Part shown: positions 51,949 to 62,109 of the stretch, in pieces | Layout of the letters: each line of letters starts with the position of its first letter | Position numbering within the stretch: the first letter of the stretch is position 1 | NCBI RefSeq assembly: GCF_000384315.1 | Contig: NZ_ARVW01000001.1 | Coordinates: forward strand, 2,117,746-2,181,745 | Direction of reading: 5' to 3' | DNA length: 64,000 bases | Source of the DNA: Amycolatopsis nigrescens CSC17Ta-90 | Lineage (GTDB): Bacteria > Actinomycetota > Actinomycetes > Mycobacteriales > Pseudonocardiaceae | Translations under genes and position numbers: made by a program | Notes under the pieces: generated by a model | The model's database searches: none | What the model was told of the DNA's origin: nothing | What the model saw: only the letters and a program-made list of their open reading frames with translations

Positions 51949-51999
51949 GGTACAAGGCCGGGGAGGCCGGGCGATATTGCCGAAAGTAACCCTTCACCG

Positions 52000-52045
52000 G
52001 TCGTGAGTGAAAAGTGTTGCCCCGGCAACACTTTTCACTCACGAC
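52000..52045. repeat. Family hairpin B (22-bp perfect arms)
   Basis: The arms at 52000-52021 and 52024-52045 are exact complements with a CC centre; the left arm starts GTCGTGAGTGAAAAGTGTTG. It lies about 20 bases after the stop of the dienelactone hydrolase gene, before the kinase gene start. It resembles the hairpins at 47883 and 59199. Confidence 0.8.
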
Positions 52046-52064
52046 CGCTGACCTGCGGAAACGG

Positions 52065-52778
52065 TTAGCTCGTGGTGGTGCGGATGAACTCCAGCGCCTG
52101 CGGCCACGACACCGCGTAGGCGGCCGCGTTGACCGGGTTCTCATGCCTGGCGCGGGAGCTGAAGCCGTGCTCGGCGGCCGGGTAGAGGTGCACGATGCTG
52201 GCGCCGGTGTCCCGCGACTCGAGCGCGTCACGCAGCCGGCGGAAGCTCTCCACCGGGACCATCGAGTCGGCGCCGGGGTAGAGCATCATCACCGGGGCCT
52301 CGATCAGCGCGGTGTGCTCGACCGCGTCCACCGTGTGGTTCGGCGCCGGGGTGCCGGGCACCGTCGGGTGGTAGGCGACCACGTTCGCCAGTCCCCGCTC
52401 CCTGCCGCCGAGGATCAGCGCCAGCCGCCCACCGAGGCACCAGCCGATCACCCCGGTGCTCGTGCAGCCCAGCTCGTCGGCCAGGTACCCGAGCAGCTGC
52501 CGGTGCTCGGCCAGGCAGGCCTCGTCGTCCAGCTCGCCGAGCAGTTCGAACAGCTTCTCGTGCGGCGTGTCGTCCGAACTCGGTCCGTGCCAGGGGTCCC
52601 AGCACAGCGCGGTGACCCCGGCCCGCGCGATGTCCCCGGCGAACTCCCGCAGCTGCTCGCCGATGCCGGTGATCATCGGCAGCAGCAGCATGCCGGCCGT
52701 GGAACCACCGGACGGACGGGCCAGATAGGCGCTCAGTTTTCCTACTTCAACGGTGCTCATCTCGATGTCCTGAGGCAT
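52065..52778 (-). CDS. Dienelactone hydrolase-family protein
   Basis: From ATG 52778 (GGTGGCGGG upstream) 237 residues. The DLH-type triad is visible: Cys114 in GVIGWCLGGRLAL, an acid in PGADSMVPVES, and His in AAEHGFSSR. Members hydrolyse dienelactones in aromatic degradation or other small esters; there are no aromatic pathway genes next to it, so the substrate is open. An upstream in-frame extension to 52832 is unlikely to be used. Confidence 0.87.
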   Translation of the reverse strand: MPQDIEMSTVEVGKLSAYLARPSGGSTAGMLLLPMITGIGEQLREFAGDIARAGVTALCWDPWHGPSSDDTPHEKLFELLGELDDEACLAEHRQLLGYLADELGCTSTGVIGWCLGGRLALILGGRERGLANVVAYHPTVPGTPAPNHTVDAVEHTALIEAPVMMLYPGADSMVPVESFRRLRDALESRDTGASIVHLYPAAEHGFSSRARHENPVNAAAYAVSWPQALEFIRTTTS

Positions 52779-52866
52779 ACCCGCCACCGTAGTCAGCCAG
52801 GATGTGTAAAGCCGATGAGGCATGATGATCACAGTTGCTCAACGTGGAGCACGGCAGGAGGAATCG

Positions 52867-53082
52867 ATGAGCAGCCCGAGACGCACGCTCGCCGACCAGC
52901 TCGGCGGCGAACCACCCGAGGGCATCAAGGCGCTCAGCGAGGAAGAGCGGCAGCACCTTTCGGACACCTTGCGGGCCGCCCGCCGCCGTCAGGCCGCGGC
53001 GCTGACCACCGCGGGTGAGGAAGGGCTGAAGTACGTGCCCGCGCTGCTGCGGGGCGCGGTGCGCAAGGTGGTGGGCCTGTGA
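52867..53082 (+). CDS. Small conserved hypothetical protein (71 aa)
   Basis: ATG 52867 has GGAGG six bases upstream. The 71-residue product (TLADQLGGEPPEGIKALSEE, then a basic helix TLRAARRRQAAALTTAGE and a hydrophobic end) has no domain I recognise. The GTGA overlap at 53079 couples it to the next unknown gene. It is likely a cytoplasmic helical protein or a partner of that product. Confidence 0.7.
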   Translation: MSSPRRTLADQLGGEPPEGIKALSEEERQHLSDTLRAARRRQAAALTTAGEEGLKYVPALLRGAVRKVVGL

Positions 53083-53834
53083 GTCTGGAGGGACAGGCCG
53101 AGGTGCTGAAGCTGGCCAGGGTGCTGGGCACCGACCCGGCCGCGCTCGGCTACCTGGAGAAGGTCGGCACCGACGATCTCCGCCGTTTCCGCGAGCAGGT
53201 CACCGGGGTGCTGTTCGACGCCAACCTCGTTGTGCTGCAACGAATGGCGGCGGCGAGCAAACTGCTGCCGGCCCCGGTGCTGGCCAAGATCGCGGAACGC
53301 ACCTTCGGCCCGATGCTGTGCGCTCGGATCGCCGGGCTGGTGGACGTTTCGCGCGGGGTGGACGTGGCGAAACGCCTGTCACCCCGGTTCCTCGCCGATG
53401 TGGCGGCCGAGCTCGACCCGCGCCGGGCCTCGGGCATCATCGTCCGGATCCCCCGGCCGACCGTGCTCGCGGTGGCCCGTGAGCTGGTCGGGCGCGAGGA
53501 CTGGATCACCATCGGCCGGTTCGTCGGCCACCTGCCGGACGAGACCGTGACCGGCTGCCTGGCCGAAATCCACGACATCGCGTTGCTGCAGGTCGCGTTT
53601 GTGTTGGACAACAAGGAACGGCTCGAGCACGTGCTCGGCCTGCTGCCGTCGGACCGGCTGGCCGGGGTGCTGCGGGCCGCCGGAGAGCACGACCTGTGGC
53701 CTGCCGCGCTGGATCTGCTGGTCCACGTCGGCGATGCCCGCCGTGCGCAGCTCGCCGCGGGGCTGGACCCCGCGCTTCGCGACCGAGCCCGCACCGAAGC
53801 CGAAACCCTCGGCCTCCGACACCTTCTCGGCTAG
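53079..53834 (+). CDS. Conserved hypothetical protein (helical repeat-like)
   Basis: A 251-residue protein starting at GTG 53079. It is rich in short amphipathic helices with recurring L-x-x-L patterns (SLEGQAEVLKLARVLGTD, VLFDANLVVLQRMAAASKLL, VDVAKRLSPRFLADVAAELD, VLGLLPSDRLAGVLRAAGEH), resembling the alpha-solenoid of MgtE N-terminal or HEAT-like domains. No membrane segment, signal or catalytic motif is seen. Together with the preceding 71-residue gene it forms a tightly coupled unit of unknown function, ended by a long hairpin. Confidence 0.65.
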   Translation: MSLEGQAEVLKLARVLGTDPAALGYLEKVGTDDLRRFREQVTGVLFDANLVVLQRMAAASKLLPAPVLAKIAERTFGPMLCARIAGLVDVSRGVDVAKRLSPRFLADVAAELDPRRASGIIVRIPRPTVLAVARELVGREDWITIGRFVGHLPDETVTGCLAEIHDIALLQVAFVLDNKERLEHVLGLLPSDRLAGVLRAAGEHDLWPAALDLLVHVGDARRAQLAAGLDPALRDRARTEAETLGLRHLLG

Positions 53835-53847
53835 CTGCCCCTGACCG

Positions 53848-53896
53848 GCCCAACGTGACGTTTGGCCAATAGAACGAGCCAAACGTCACGTTGGGC
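53848..53896. terminator. 19-bp perfect hairpin between convergent genes
   Basis: GCCCAACGTGACGTTTGGC at 53848-53866 and its exact complement at 53878-53896 flank an 11-base loop. It lies between the unknown gene pair and the convergent hutI gene, so it should stop both transcripts. Confidence 0.8.
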
Positions 53897-53906
53897 TCGT
53901 CCGGCC

Positions 53907-55046
53907 TCAGCGGATCCGGGTGCCCTGGCGCCAGACGGCCCAGGTCAGCGGGACGCCCGGCCGGTACGCGAGGTGCGTGACCGAGGGCGCGTCGAGCACG
54001 TGCAGGTCGGCCCGCGCCCCCACGCGCAGTACGCCGACGTCGTCGCGGCGCAACGCCCGCGCGCCGCCCGCGGTCGCCGCCCACACCGCCTCCCGCACGG
54101 ACAGCCCCATCTGCAGCACGGCCGTCGCCACGCAGAACGCCATCGACGTGGTGTACGAGCTGCCCGGGTTCGCGTTGCTGGCGATCGCCACCGTCGCGCC
54201 GGCGTCGAGCAGCCGCCTTGCCGGCGCCAGCGGTTGCCTGGTGGACAGGTCGCAGGCGGGCAGCACGGTGGCGACGGTGTCCGAACCGGCCAGCGCGGCC
54301 ACGTCCGCGTCCACGAGATGGCCGCAGTGGTCCACGCTGGCCGCGCCGAGCTCCACCGCCAGCCGCACCCCTGGCCCCGCCCTGAGCTGGTTGCCGTGCA
54401 CCCGCAGCCCGAGCCCCCGCTCGGCGGCCGCGTTCAGCACCCGCCGCGACTGCGTCTCGTCGAAGGCGCCGGTCTCGCAGAACACGTCCGCCCAGCGCAC
54501 CCGCTCCGCCACCGCGTCCAGCATCTCGCCGCACACCAGGTCCACATAGGACTCCGCGTCCGCGCCGGGCGGCACCAGGTGCGCGCCGAGGAAGGTCACC
54601 TCGTCCGCCACCTCGGCGGCGATCCGCGCGGACCTGGCCTCGTCTTCGACGTTCAGCCCGTAGCCGGTCTTGGTCTCCACGCAGGTGGTGCCCTGCGCGG
54701 CCGCCTCGGCCAGGTGCCGGCGCAGGTTCGTGGCCAGCTCGGCGTCCGACGCCGCCCTGGTGGCGCCGACGGTCACCGCGATTCCGCCCGCGCTGTAGGG
54801 TTCGCCGGACATTCTCGCCTCGAACTCGGCGGTCCGGTTCCCGGCGAAGACCAGGTGCGTGTGGCTGTCCACCCAGCCGGGCAGCACCGCCCTGCCCTCG
54901 ACGTCCACCCGCTCGTCCGCCGCGGGCGCCTGCGCGGCCGGTCCGATCCAGACGATCCGGCCGTCCTCGAAGGCCAGCGCGTCGCCGCGCTCCGGCCCGT
55001 TGGTGGTCAGCTCGCCGATCCCGGTGAGCAGCGTGCTCAAGCCCAT
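53907..55046 (-). CDS. hutI: Imidazolonepropionase HutI
   Basis: A 379-residue amidohydrolase: metal motif DSHTHLVFAGNR near residue 60, YSAGGIAVTVGATR, ETKTGYGLN, RVHGNQLR, DHCGHL and IASNANPGSSYTTSMAF. These match HutI, which hydrolyses 4-imidazolone-5-propionate to N-formimino-L-glutamate in the cytoplasm. It is the last gene of the hutU operon; its start lies within the hutF end (10-base overlap). Confidence 0.95.
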   Translation of the reverse strand: MGLSTLLTGIGELTTNGPERGDALAFEDGRIVWIGPAAQAPAADERVDVEGRAVLPGWVDSHTHLVFAGNRTAEFEARMSGEPYSAGGIAVTVGATRAASDAELATNLRRHLAEAAAQGTTCVETKTGYGLNVEDEARSARIAAEVADEVTFLGAHLVPPGADAESYVDLVCGEMLDAVAERVRWADVFCETGAFDETQSRRVLNAAAERGLGLRVHGNQLRAGPGVRLAVELGAASVDHCGHLVDADVAALAGSDTVATVLPACDLSTRQPLAPARRLLDAGATVAIASNANPGSSYTTSMAFCVATAVLQMGLSVREAVWAATAGGARALRRDDVGVLRVGARADLHVLDAPSVTHLAYRPGVPLTWAVWRQGTRIR

Positions 55047-56329
55047 AGCTCCTCGATCTCCTCCGCCAGTACCCGCGCCGGGTCGATCTCCCGGTGCCGT
55101 CCCTCGCGCACCACCAGCCGCCCGCCGGCCAGCACGGTGTGCACATCGGACGCGGCCGCGGCCAGCAGCACCCCGTCCGGCTCGATCCCGGCCGTGCGCA
55201 CGGTCGGCATCCGCACGGTGACCAGGTCGGCCAGCGCACCTTCGCCGATCCAGCCCGCGTTGCGCCAGCCGATCGCGCTGTGCCCGGTGGCCGCGTCCAG
55301 CAGCTGCCCCGGAGTGAACCGGCCGCGGGCGCGCCGGGCCAGCCGCTCGTTCATCTCCAGCGCACGGGCCTCCTCGAACGGATCCACCACCGCGTTGCTG
55401 TCACTGCCGAGGCAGAGCGGCACGCCGGCGTCCAGCAACCGCCCGGCCGGGCCGATCCCGTCGCCGAGGTCCCGCTCGGTGGTGGGGCAGAAGCACACGC
55501 CGGTGCGACTTTCGCCGAGCGTGCCGATGTCCGTGTCACTCAGGTGCGTGGCGTGCACCGCGACGGTCCGCTCCCCCAGCACCCCGGCATCGGCCAGCAG
55601 CTCGGTGGGGGTCCGGCCGTAGTGCGCCAGGCAGGCTTCGTTCTCGGCGGGCTGTTCGGACAGGTGGACGTGCAGCGGCCCGTCCCAGGCGCCCACCGTC
55701 GGAAGTTGGTCCCGTGGCACCGCGCGGACCGAATGCACCGCCGCCCCGGCCAGCGCGTGCCGCCCGGACGGCAGGAAGGCACCGGCCCTGGCCGCCCACG
55801 CCTCCGCGTCACCGTCGGAGAACCGTTGCTGCACCGGCGAAAGCGGCTCGCCGATGCCGCCGGCCAGATAGCAGGTGTCCAGCAGGGTGATCCGGATCCC
55901 GGCGTCTCCTGCCGCGGCGACCAGCGCGTGCGACATCGCGTCCGGGTCGGCGTAGGGCTTGCCGCCCGGCGCGTGGTGCAGGTAGTGGAACTCGCCGACC
56001 GCGGTGTACCCGGCCAGCACCATCTCCGCGTACACCCCGCGCGCCAGCCGGTAGTAGCCGTCCGGATCCAGCCGCCCGGCCAGCGAGTACATCCGCTCGC
56101 GCCAGGTCCAGAAGGTGCCCTTGCCGTGGTGCGTGCGACCGCGCAGCGCGCGGTGGAACGCGTGCGAGTGGCCGTTCGCGAACCCGGGCAGGGTCAGCCC
56201 CGGCAGCACGGTCCCGGTGCGGGGCGCGTTCGGCGTGACCGAAACGATCTCCGCTCCGGCGACCTCCACCCGCACGCCCTCGGCCACCCCGTCCGGCAGC
56301 CAGGCCCGCTCGCACCAGTAGCCGGTCAT
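55037..56329 (-). CDS. hutF: Formimidoylglutamate deiminase HutF
   Basis: A 430-residue amidohydrolase of the TRZ/ATZ-HutF type: metal site GFANGHSHAFHRALRGRTHH near residue 50, GEFHYLHHAPGG, VHLSEQPAENEAC, VHATHLSD and GSDSNAVVDPFEEAR. HutF converts N-formimino-L-glutamate to N-formyl-L-glutamate plus ammonia, so this organism uses the formylglutamate branch. The start overlaps the stop of the M20 amidohydrolase gene (ATGA). Confidence 0.93.
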   Translation of the reverse strand: MTGYWCERAWLPDGVAEGVRVEVAGAEIVSVTPNAPRTGTVLPGLTLPGFANGHSHAFHRALRGRTHHGKGTFWTWRERMYSLAGRLDPDGYYRLARGVYAEMVLAGYTAVGEFHYLHHAPGGKPYADPDAMSHALVAAAGDAGIRITLLDTCYLAGGIGEPLSPVQQRFSDGDAEAWAARAGAFLPSGRHALAGAAVHSVRAVPRDQLPTVGAWDGPLHVHLSEQPAENEACLAHYGRTPTELLADAGVLGERTVAVHATHLSDTDIGTLGESRTGVCFCPTTERDLGDGIGPAGRLLDAGVPLCLGSDSNAVVDPFEEARALEMNERLARRARGRFTPGQLLDAATGHSAIGWRNAGWIGEGALADLVTVRMPTVRTAGIEPDGVLLAAAASDVHTVLAGGRLVVREGRHREIDPARVLAEEIEELWA

Positions 56330-57518
56330 CCGGCCAGCCTGGCCAGCACGTCCGACAGGGCACGCGCGCCTTCGTCCACATCGGACTCTTCGGCGAACTC
56401 CTCCGGGGCATGGCTGATGCCGGTCGGATTGCGCACGTACAGCATGCCGGCCGGCACCTGCCCGGCCAGGATCGCGGCGTCGTGCCCGGCGCCCGTCGGC
56501 AGCGCCGGCACCCCGCCGAGCACCGCGTCCAGCTCGTCCCGCAGCGCCGGGTCGAAGCGCACGGTGTCCGAATAGGACTCTTCGGTGACGGTCAGCGCAC
56601 AGCCCTCCTCCTCGGCCGCACGCCGTGCCGCACCGGCGATCTCGTCGACAAGGCCCCTGGTGTCCCCGCCCGGCACCCTGGCGTCCAGCCAGAGGTCCAC
56701 AGTGGACGCGATCACGTTGGTGCCGCCCGGGGTCGGCACCAACCTGCCCACGGTGGCCCGCGCGTCGTCCACCCCGGCCGCGACCCACCTGGCCGCGGCG
56801 ACCGCGGCCGCGGCGGGCACCATCGGGTCGCGCCGGTCGCCGAGCAGTGTAGCCCCGGCGTGGTTTCCCTGGCCGGTGAAGGAGAACCGCCACCGGCCGT
56901 GCTCGATGACGGTACTGCCAACGGCCACCGGCGAGCCGAGGTCGATCAGCCCGCGCCCCTGCTCCACGTGCAGCTCGACGAACTTGCCGATCCGCGCGAG
57001 CGCCTCCTGGTCCGCGCCGAACCGTTCGGGGTCGTGCCCGGCCCGCTTCGCCGCCTCGGCCAGGGTGACCCCGTCCGGGTCGCGCAGCGCCCTGGCCCGG
57101 TCCGCGTCCAGCGAGCCGGTGAGCAGCCGGGAACCGAGGCAGGGCACGCCGAACCGGCCGCCTTCCTCCTCCGCGAAGACCACCACCGCCAGTGGCTTTC
57201 CGGGCTGGAACCCCTTGTCGCGCAACGCTTCCACCGCACTCAGCGCGCTCACCACGCCGAGCGGCCCGTCGAAGGCGCCGCCGCCGGGCACCGAGTCGAG
57301 ATGGCTGCCGGTGACCACGGCGTCCGGGCCGGGCGCACCCCACCAGGCCCAGAGATTGCCGTTGCGGTCGGTCTCCACGTCCAGTCCGCGCCGGCCCGCC
57401 TGCTCGGCGAACCAGGTGCGCAGCTCACCCTCGACCGGGTCGAAGGCGTGCCGCGAATAGCCGCCGCGCCCGCGATCTCGTCCGACGTCCCCGATCCCGG
57501 CCAGCAGGCGCGACGCAG

Positions 57519-57522
<4 letters not shown>
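56326..57522 (-). CDS. M20 amidohydrolase (AllC-like) in the hut operon
   Basis: A 398-residue M20/AllC-type hydrolase. Metal ligands are in [20 protein letters not shown] (His and Asp), [18 protein letters not shown] (Glu pair), VELHVEQG (His) and GAGHDAAIL near the C-terminus. Family members hydrolyse allantoate or N-carbamoyl/N-formyl amino acids. Its place between hutU and hutF, with GTGA and ATGA overlaps, and the absence of a hutG suggest that it removes the formyl group from N-formyl-L-glutamate. This role is inference. Confidence 0.87.
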
Positions 57523-59180
<1,658 letters not shown>

Positions 59181-59198
59181 ACCAGCTCCTAACGTGGG

Positions 59199-59244
59199 GT
59201 CGTGAGTGAAAAGTGTTGTTCCAGCAACGTTTTCCACTCACGAC
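59199..59244. repeat. Family hairpin C (imperfect) between hutH and hutU
   Basis: The left arm at 59199-59220 starts GTCGTGAGTGAAAAGTGTTG exactly as in hairpin B; the right arm at 59223-59244 has four mismatches. The right arm contains the hutH stop (TGA at 59238-59240). It lies directly upstream of hutU and may attenuate read-through from hutH. Confidence 0.75.
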
Positions 59245-60773
59245 GGGAATGTGCGGGGTAGCGCGTCGAGCACGGCACCGGAGGTGATCAGCTCCTCGAC
59301 CGCCGCGATCTCCGGTGCGAGATGCCGGTCCGGGCCGGGCCCGTCCACCCGGGTGCGCACCAGGTCGCGCAGCGCGCCGGTGACCGGGGACGGCCGGAAC
59401 GGCGCGCGGAAGTCCAGCGCACGGGCGGCGGTGAGCAGCTCCACGGCGAGCACCGTGGTCAGCCCGTCCACCGCCCGCCGCAGCTTCCGCGCCGAAGACC
59501 AGCCCATCGAGACGTGGTCCTCCTGCATGGCGCTGCTCGGGATGGAGTCCACCGAGGCCGGGTTCGCAATCCGCTTCAGCTCACTGACCAGGCCGGCCTG
59601 GGTGTACTGGGCGATCATGTGCCCGGAATCCACCCCGGGGTCGTCGGCCAGGAACGCGGGCAGCCCGTGCGAACGGGCCACGTCCAGCATCCGGTCCGTG
59701 CGCCGCTCGGCCATGCTGGCCACGTCGGCCGCCGGAATGGCGAGGAAGTCCAGCACGTAGGCCACCGGCGCGCCGTGGAAGTTGCCGTTGGACTCGACCC
59801 GTCCGTCCGCGAGCACCACCGGGTTGTCCACCACGGCCGCCAGTTCACGCCCGGCCACCAGCTCGGCGTGCCCGAGCGTGTCCCGCGCCGCGCCGTGCAC
59901 CTGCGGCGCGCAGCGCAGCGAGTACGCGTCCTGCACCCGGGGGCAGTCCGGCCCGCGATGGCTGGCTACGATCTCCGAACCGGCCAGCGCGGCGTAGATA
60001 CGGGCGGCGGAGGACGCCTGACCTGGATGCGGCCGCAGCTCCTGCAGGTCTGCGGCGAACACCCGGTCGGTGCCCAGCAGCGCCTCCACGCTCATCGCCG
60101 CGGTCAGGTCCGCCACGTCCAGCAGCCGGCGCAGGTCGGCCGCCGCGAGCACCAGCATGCCGAGCATGCCGTCGGTGCCGTTGATCAGCGCCAGCCCCTC
60201 CTTCTCGGCCAGGGTCACCGGTTCGAGCCCGGCGGCGCGCAGCGCGTCCGCCGCGGGCAGCAGCCGTCCGGCGGCGTCGAGGACCTCGCCCTCGCCCATC
60301 AGCGCCAGCGCCACCGCGGACAGCGGCGCCAGATCTCCGGAGCAGCCGAGCGAGCCGTACTCGTGCACCACCGGCACGATGCCCGCGTTCAGCAGCCCGG
60401 CCAGCGCGGCCGCGGTACCCGGCCGGACCCCGGTGTGCCCGCTGGCCAGGGTGCGCAGCCGCAGCAACATCAACGCGCGCACCACCTCCGGCTCGACCGG
60501 CGCGCCGGCGCCGGCCGCGTGCGAGCGGATCAGCGAGCGTTGCAGCGCGGTCCGGCTCTCCGGCGGGATGTGCCGCACGGCCAGCGCGCCGAACCCGGTG
60601 GACACCCCGTAGGTCGGCTCGATGGCTTCGGCCAGCGCTTCGATGTGCTCGCGGGTCGCGGCCAGCTTCTTCTCGGCCGTCTCGGCGAGCCCGACCGCGG
60701 CACCGTGCCGCGCGACCGCGACGACCTGATCGGGGCGCAGGGGCTGGGTACCCAGCAGCACTGTTTCCGGCAT
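59238..60773 (-). CDS. hutH: Histidine ammonia-lyase HutH
   Basis: ATG 60773 gives 511 residues, the normal histidase length; longer starts at 60836 or 60845 add atypical sequence. The MIO cofactor triad is Cys144-Ser145-Gly146 (EYGSLGCSGDLAPLS), as reported for Streptomyces histidases, instead of Ala-Ser-Gly. Other motifs: YGVSTGFGALA near residue 55, DNPVVLADGRVESNGNFHG, and SAMQEDHVSMGW. It deaminates L-histidine to urocanate. The upstream gap holds a HutR-like operator and a hairpin. Confidence 0.96.
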   Translation of the reverse strand: MPETVLLGTQPLRPDQVVAVARHGAAVGLAETAEKKLAATREHIEALAEAIEPTYGVSTGFGALAVRHIPPESRTALQRSLIRSHAAGAGAPVEPEVVRALMLLRLRTLASGHTGVRPGTAAALAGLLNAGIVPVVHEYGSLGCSGDLAPLSAVALALMGEGEVLDAAGRLLPAADALRAAGLEPVTLAEKEGLALINGTDGMLGMLVLAAADLRRLLDVADLTAAMSVEALLGTDRVFAADLQELRPHPGQASSAARIYAALAGSEIVASHRGPDCPRVQDAYSLRCAPQVHGAARDTLGHAELVAGRELAAVVDNPVVLADGRVESNGNFHGAPVAYVLDFLAIPAADVASMAERRTDRMLDVARSHGLPAFLADDPGVDSGHMIAQYTQAGLVSELKRIANPASVDSIPSSAMQEDHVSMGWSSARKLRRAVDGLTTVLAVELLTAARALDFRAPFRPSPVTGALRDLVRTRVDGPGPDRHLAPEIAAVEELITSGAVLDALPRTFPS

Positions 60774-60827
60774 GGCCCCATTGGACTCCTGCGGCCCCGT
60801 TCCCGCCGCCACCCATCCCAAGGTTCC

Positions 60828-60843
60828 GTCTGACATCCCAGAC
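60828..60843. promoter_or_regulatory. HutR-type operator upstream of hutH
   Basis: GTCTGACATCCCAGAC is a 5-6-5 inverted repeat. Its inner 14 bases, TCTGACATCCCAGA (60829-60842), fit the motif TCTGwwATwCCAGA that I recall for the IclR-type regulator HutR of Corynebacterium resistens, except for C at two w positions. It lies 55-70 bases upstream of the hutH start and faces the divergent iclR gene. Confidence 0.7.
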
Positions 60844-60853
60844 ACTCAGTGGT

Positions 60854-60904
60854 CCCTTAAGGCCACCTTGAGGGCATCCAACGCCCCCATGGTGGCCTTA
60901 AGGG
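60854..60904. repeat. 14-bp inverted repeat in the hutH-iclR gap
   Basis: CCCTTAAGGCCACC at 60854-60867 and its exact complement at 60891-60904 flank a 23-base spacer with a smaller GGGC/GCCC pair. It lies between divergent genes, so it is not a simple terminator; it may be a dispersed repeat or affect the 5' leader of either transcript. Confidence 0.6.
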
Positions 60905-60930
60905 CCGGTCGGCGGCTCTAAGCTGCGGGG

Positions 60931-61722
60931 ATGGGTAGGAGCACGGACATCCCGGCACTGCGGCGGGGTCTCGCCGTGCTGCGGGTGCTGGCCGGACGGC
61001 CGGGGCCGGTTTCGGCCGCGGCGATCGCCCGCGAGCTGGACCTGCCCCGCTCCACCACCTACCACCTGCTGGCCGAACTGGAGGCCGCCGGGTTCGTGAC
61101 CCACCTGCCCGCCGAGCGCCGCTACGGGCTCGGCATCGCCGCCTTCGAGCTCGGGTCGGCGTACCTGCGCCACGAGCCGCTGGAGCGGCTGGCCGGCCCG
61201 CTGCTGCGCAAGCTGGTGGACCGAGTCGAGCACACCGCGCATCTCGGTGTGCTGCAGGGCAACGAGTCGCTGTATCTGATCAAGGAGCGGCCACGGCGGC
61301 CGGAGACCCTGGTCACCGACGTCGGCGTCCGGCTACCGGCACAGCTCACCGCTTCCGGGCGGGCGATGCTCGCCCGGCTGCCCGCCGCGCATGTGCGGGC
61401 GCTGTTCCCGGCCAGCTCGGCCTTCGTCCGGCGCACCGAACGCGGGCCGCGCGGGCTCGCCGAGCTGCGCAACACCCTGAACAACGAGCGGCGGCTCGGC
61501 TGGGCGGTGGAGGACGGTCATGTCACGCCGGGGTTCGCCTCGGTGGCGCATCCGGTGTTCGACCACGGCGGCCGCCCGCTGGCCGCGATCAGTGTGACGC
61601 TGCGCCACCACTGCGCTACCGAGCCGGCGGTCTGCGGCGAGACCTGGCCGGCGCTGGCGGACGAGGTCCGCCGGGCCGCGGCCGAGCTGACCGACCGGAT
61701 CGGCGGTCAGCCGGAGCCGTGA
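60931..61722 (+). CDS. IclR-family regulator (HutR-like)
   Basis: A 263-residue IclR protein: winged helix RRGLAVLRVLAGRPGPVSAA, ELDLPRSTTYHLLAELEAAG; effector domain with HLGVLQGNESLYLIKE, LPAQLTASGRAMLARLP and GWAVEDGHVTPGFASVAHPV. Divergence from hutH and a nearby HutR-type operator indicate control of histidine utilisation, probably responding to histidine or urocanate. Confidence 0.88.
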   Translation: MGRSTDIPALRRGLAVLRVLAGRPGPVSAAAIARELDLPRSTTYHLLAELEAAGFVTHLPAERRYGLGIAAFELGSAYLRHEPLERLAGPLLRKLVDRVEHTAHLGVLQGNESLYLIKERPRRPETLVTDVGVRLPAQLTASGRAMLARLPAAHVRALFPASSAFVRRTERGPRGLAELRNTLNNERRLGWAVEDGHVTPGFASVAHPVFDHGGRPLAAISVTLRHHCATEPAVCGETWPALADEVRRAAAELTDRIGGQPEP

Positions 61723-61741
61723 CCGAGGAGGCTTTCGCTGT

Positions 61742-61972
61742 TCAGGCGAAGCCCCCGTGACTTCCGAAGGCGCGCTTACCTTCGCCCGCGTCGAGGCCGA
61801 GCATCGCGAGAAGCTCCGCGCATTCCTGGGCGTTTTCCGAATGTCCCGCTACGGTGCGTGATGCTTTGCCATTCTGTGCGGTGAGCCGGACCGCTTCCTC
61901 GGCCCGTACACCTGCCAGCCATCCCTGGTCCTCGGCGGGTTTCGGACTGCTCGCATGCCTTGCCCAAGCCAT
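61742..61972 (-). CDS. Small hypothetical protein (76 aa)
   Basis: A 76-residue frame (WLAGVRAEEAVRLTAQNGKA, SRTVAGHSENAQECAELLAM, LGLDAGEGKRAF) convergent with the iclR gene. The residue pattern looks like a coding helical protein, but no domain or clear ribosome site is seen. It could be a short actinobacterial conserved protein or a chance frame. Confidence 0.45.
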   Translation of the reverse strand: MAWARHASSPKPAEDQGWLAGVRAEEAVRLTAQNGKASRTVAGHSENAQECAELLAMLGLDAGEGKRAFGSHGGFA

Positions 61973-62109
61973 TTGGCACCTTCTTCCGACTCCGTACGAC
62001 CAGTAATCGATCGACTACGAAAGCCACGATTGGGATCCAAGCCACATCAGCATGACAGCTCGCTCTCCGATCATCCCAACCGCATCCCTTTTCGGCGCCT
62101 TTTCGTGAG

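Noticed and set aside
60854..60904. A rho-independent terminator for hutH or iclR
   Set aside because: The repeat lies between divergent starts, so neither transcript ends there.
61776..62045. Two longer minus-strand frames upstream of the 76-residue gene
   Set aside because: They overlap it in other frames and have no family resemblance or ribosome site.
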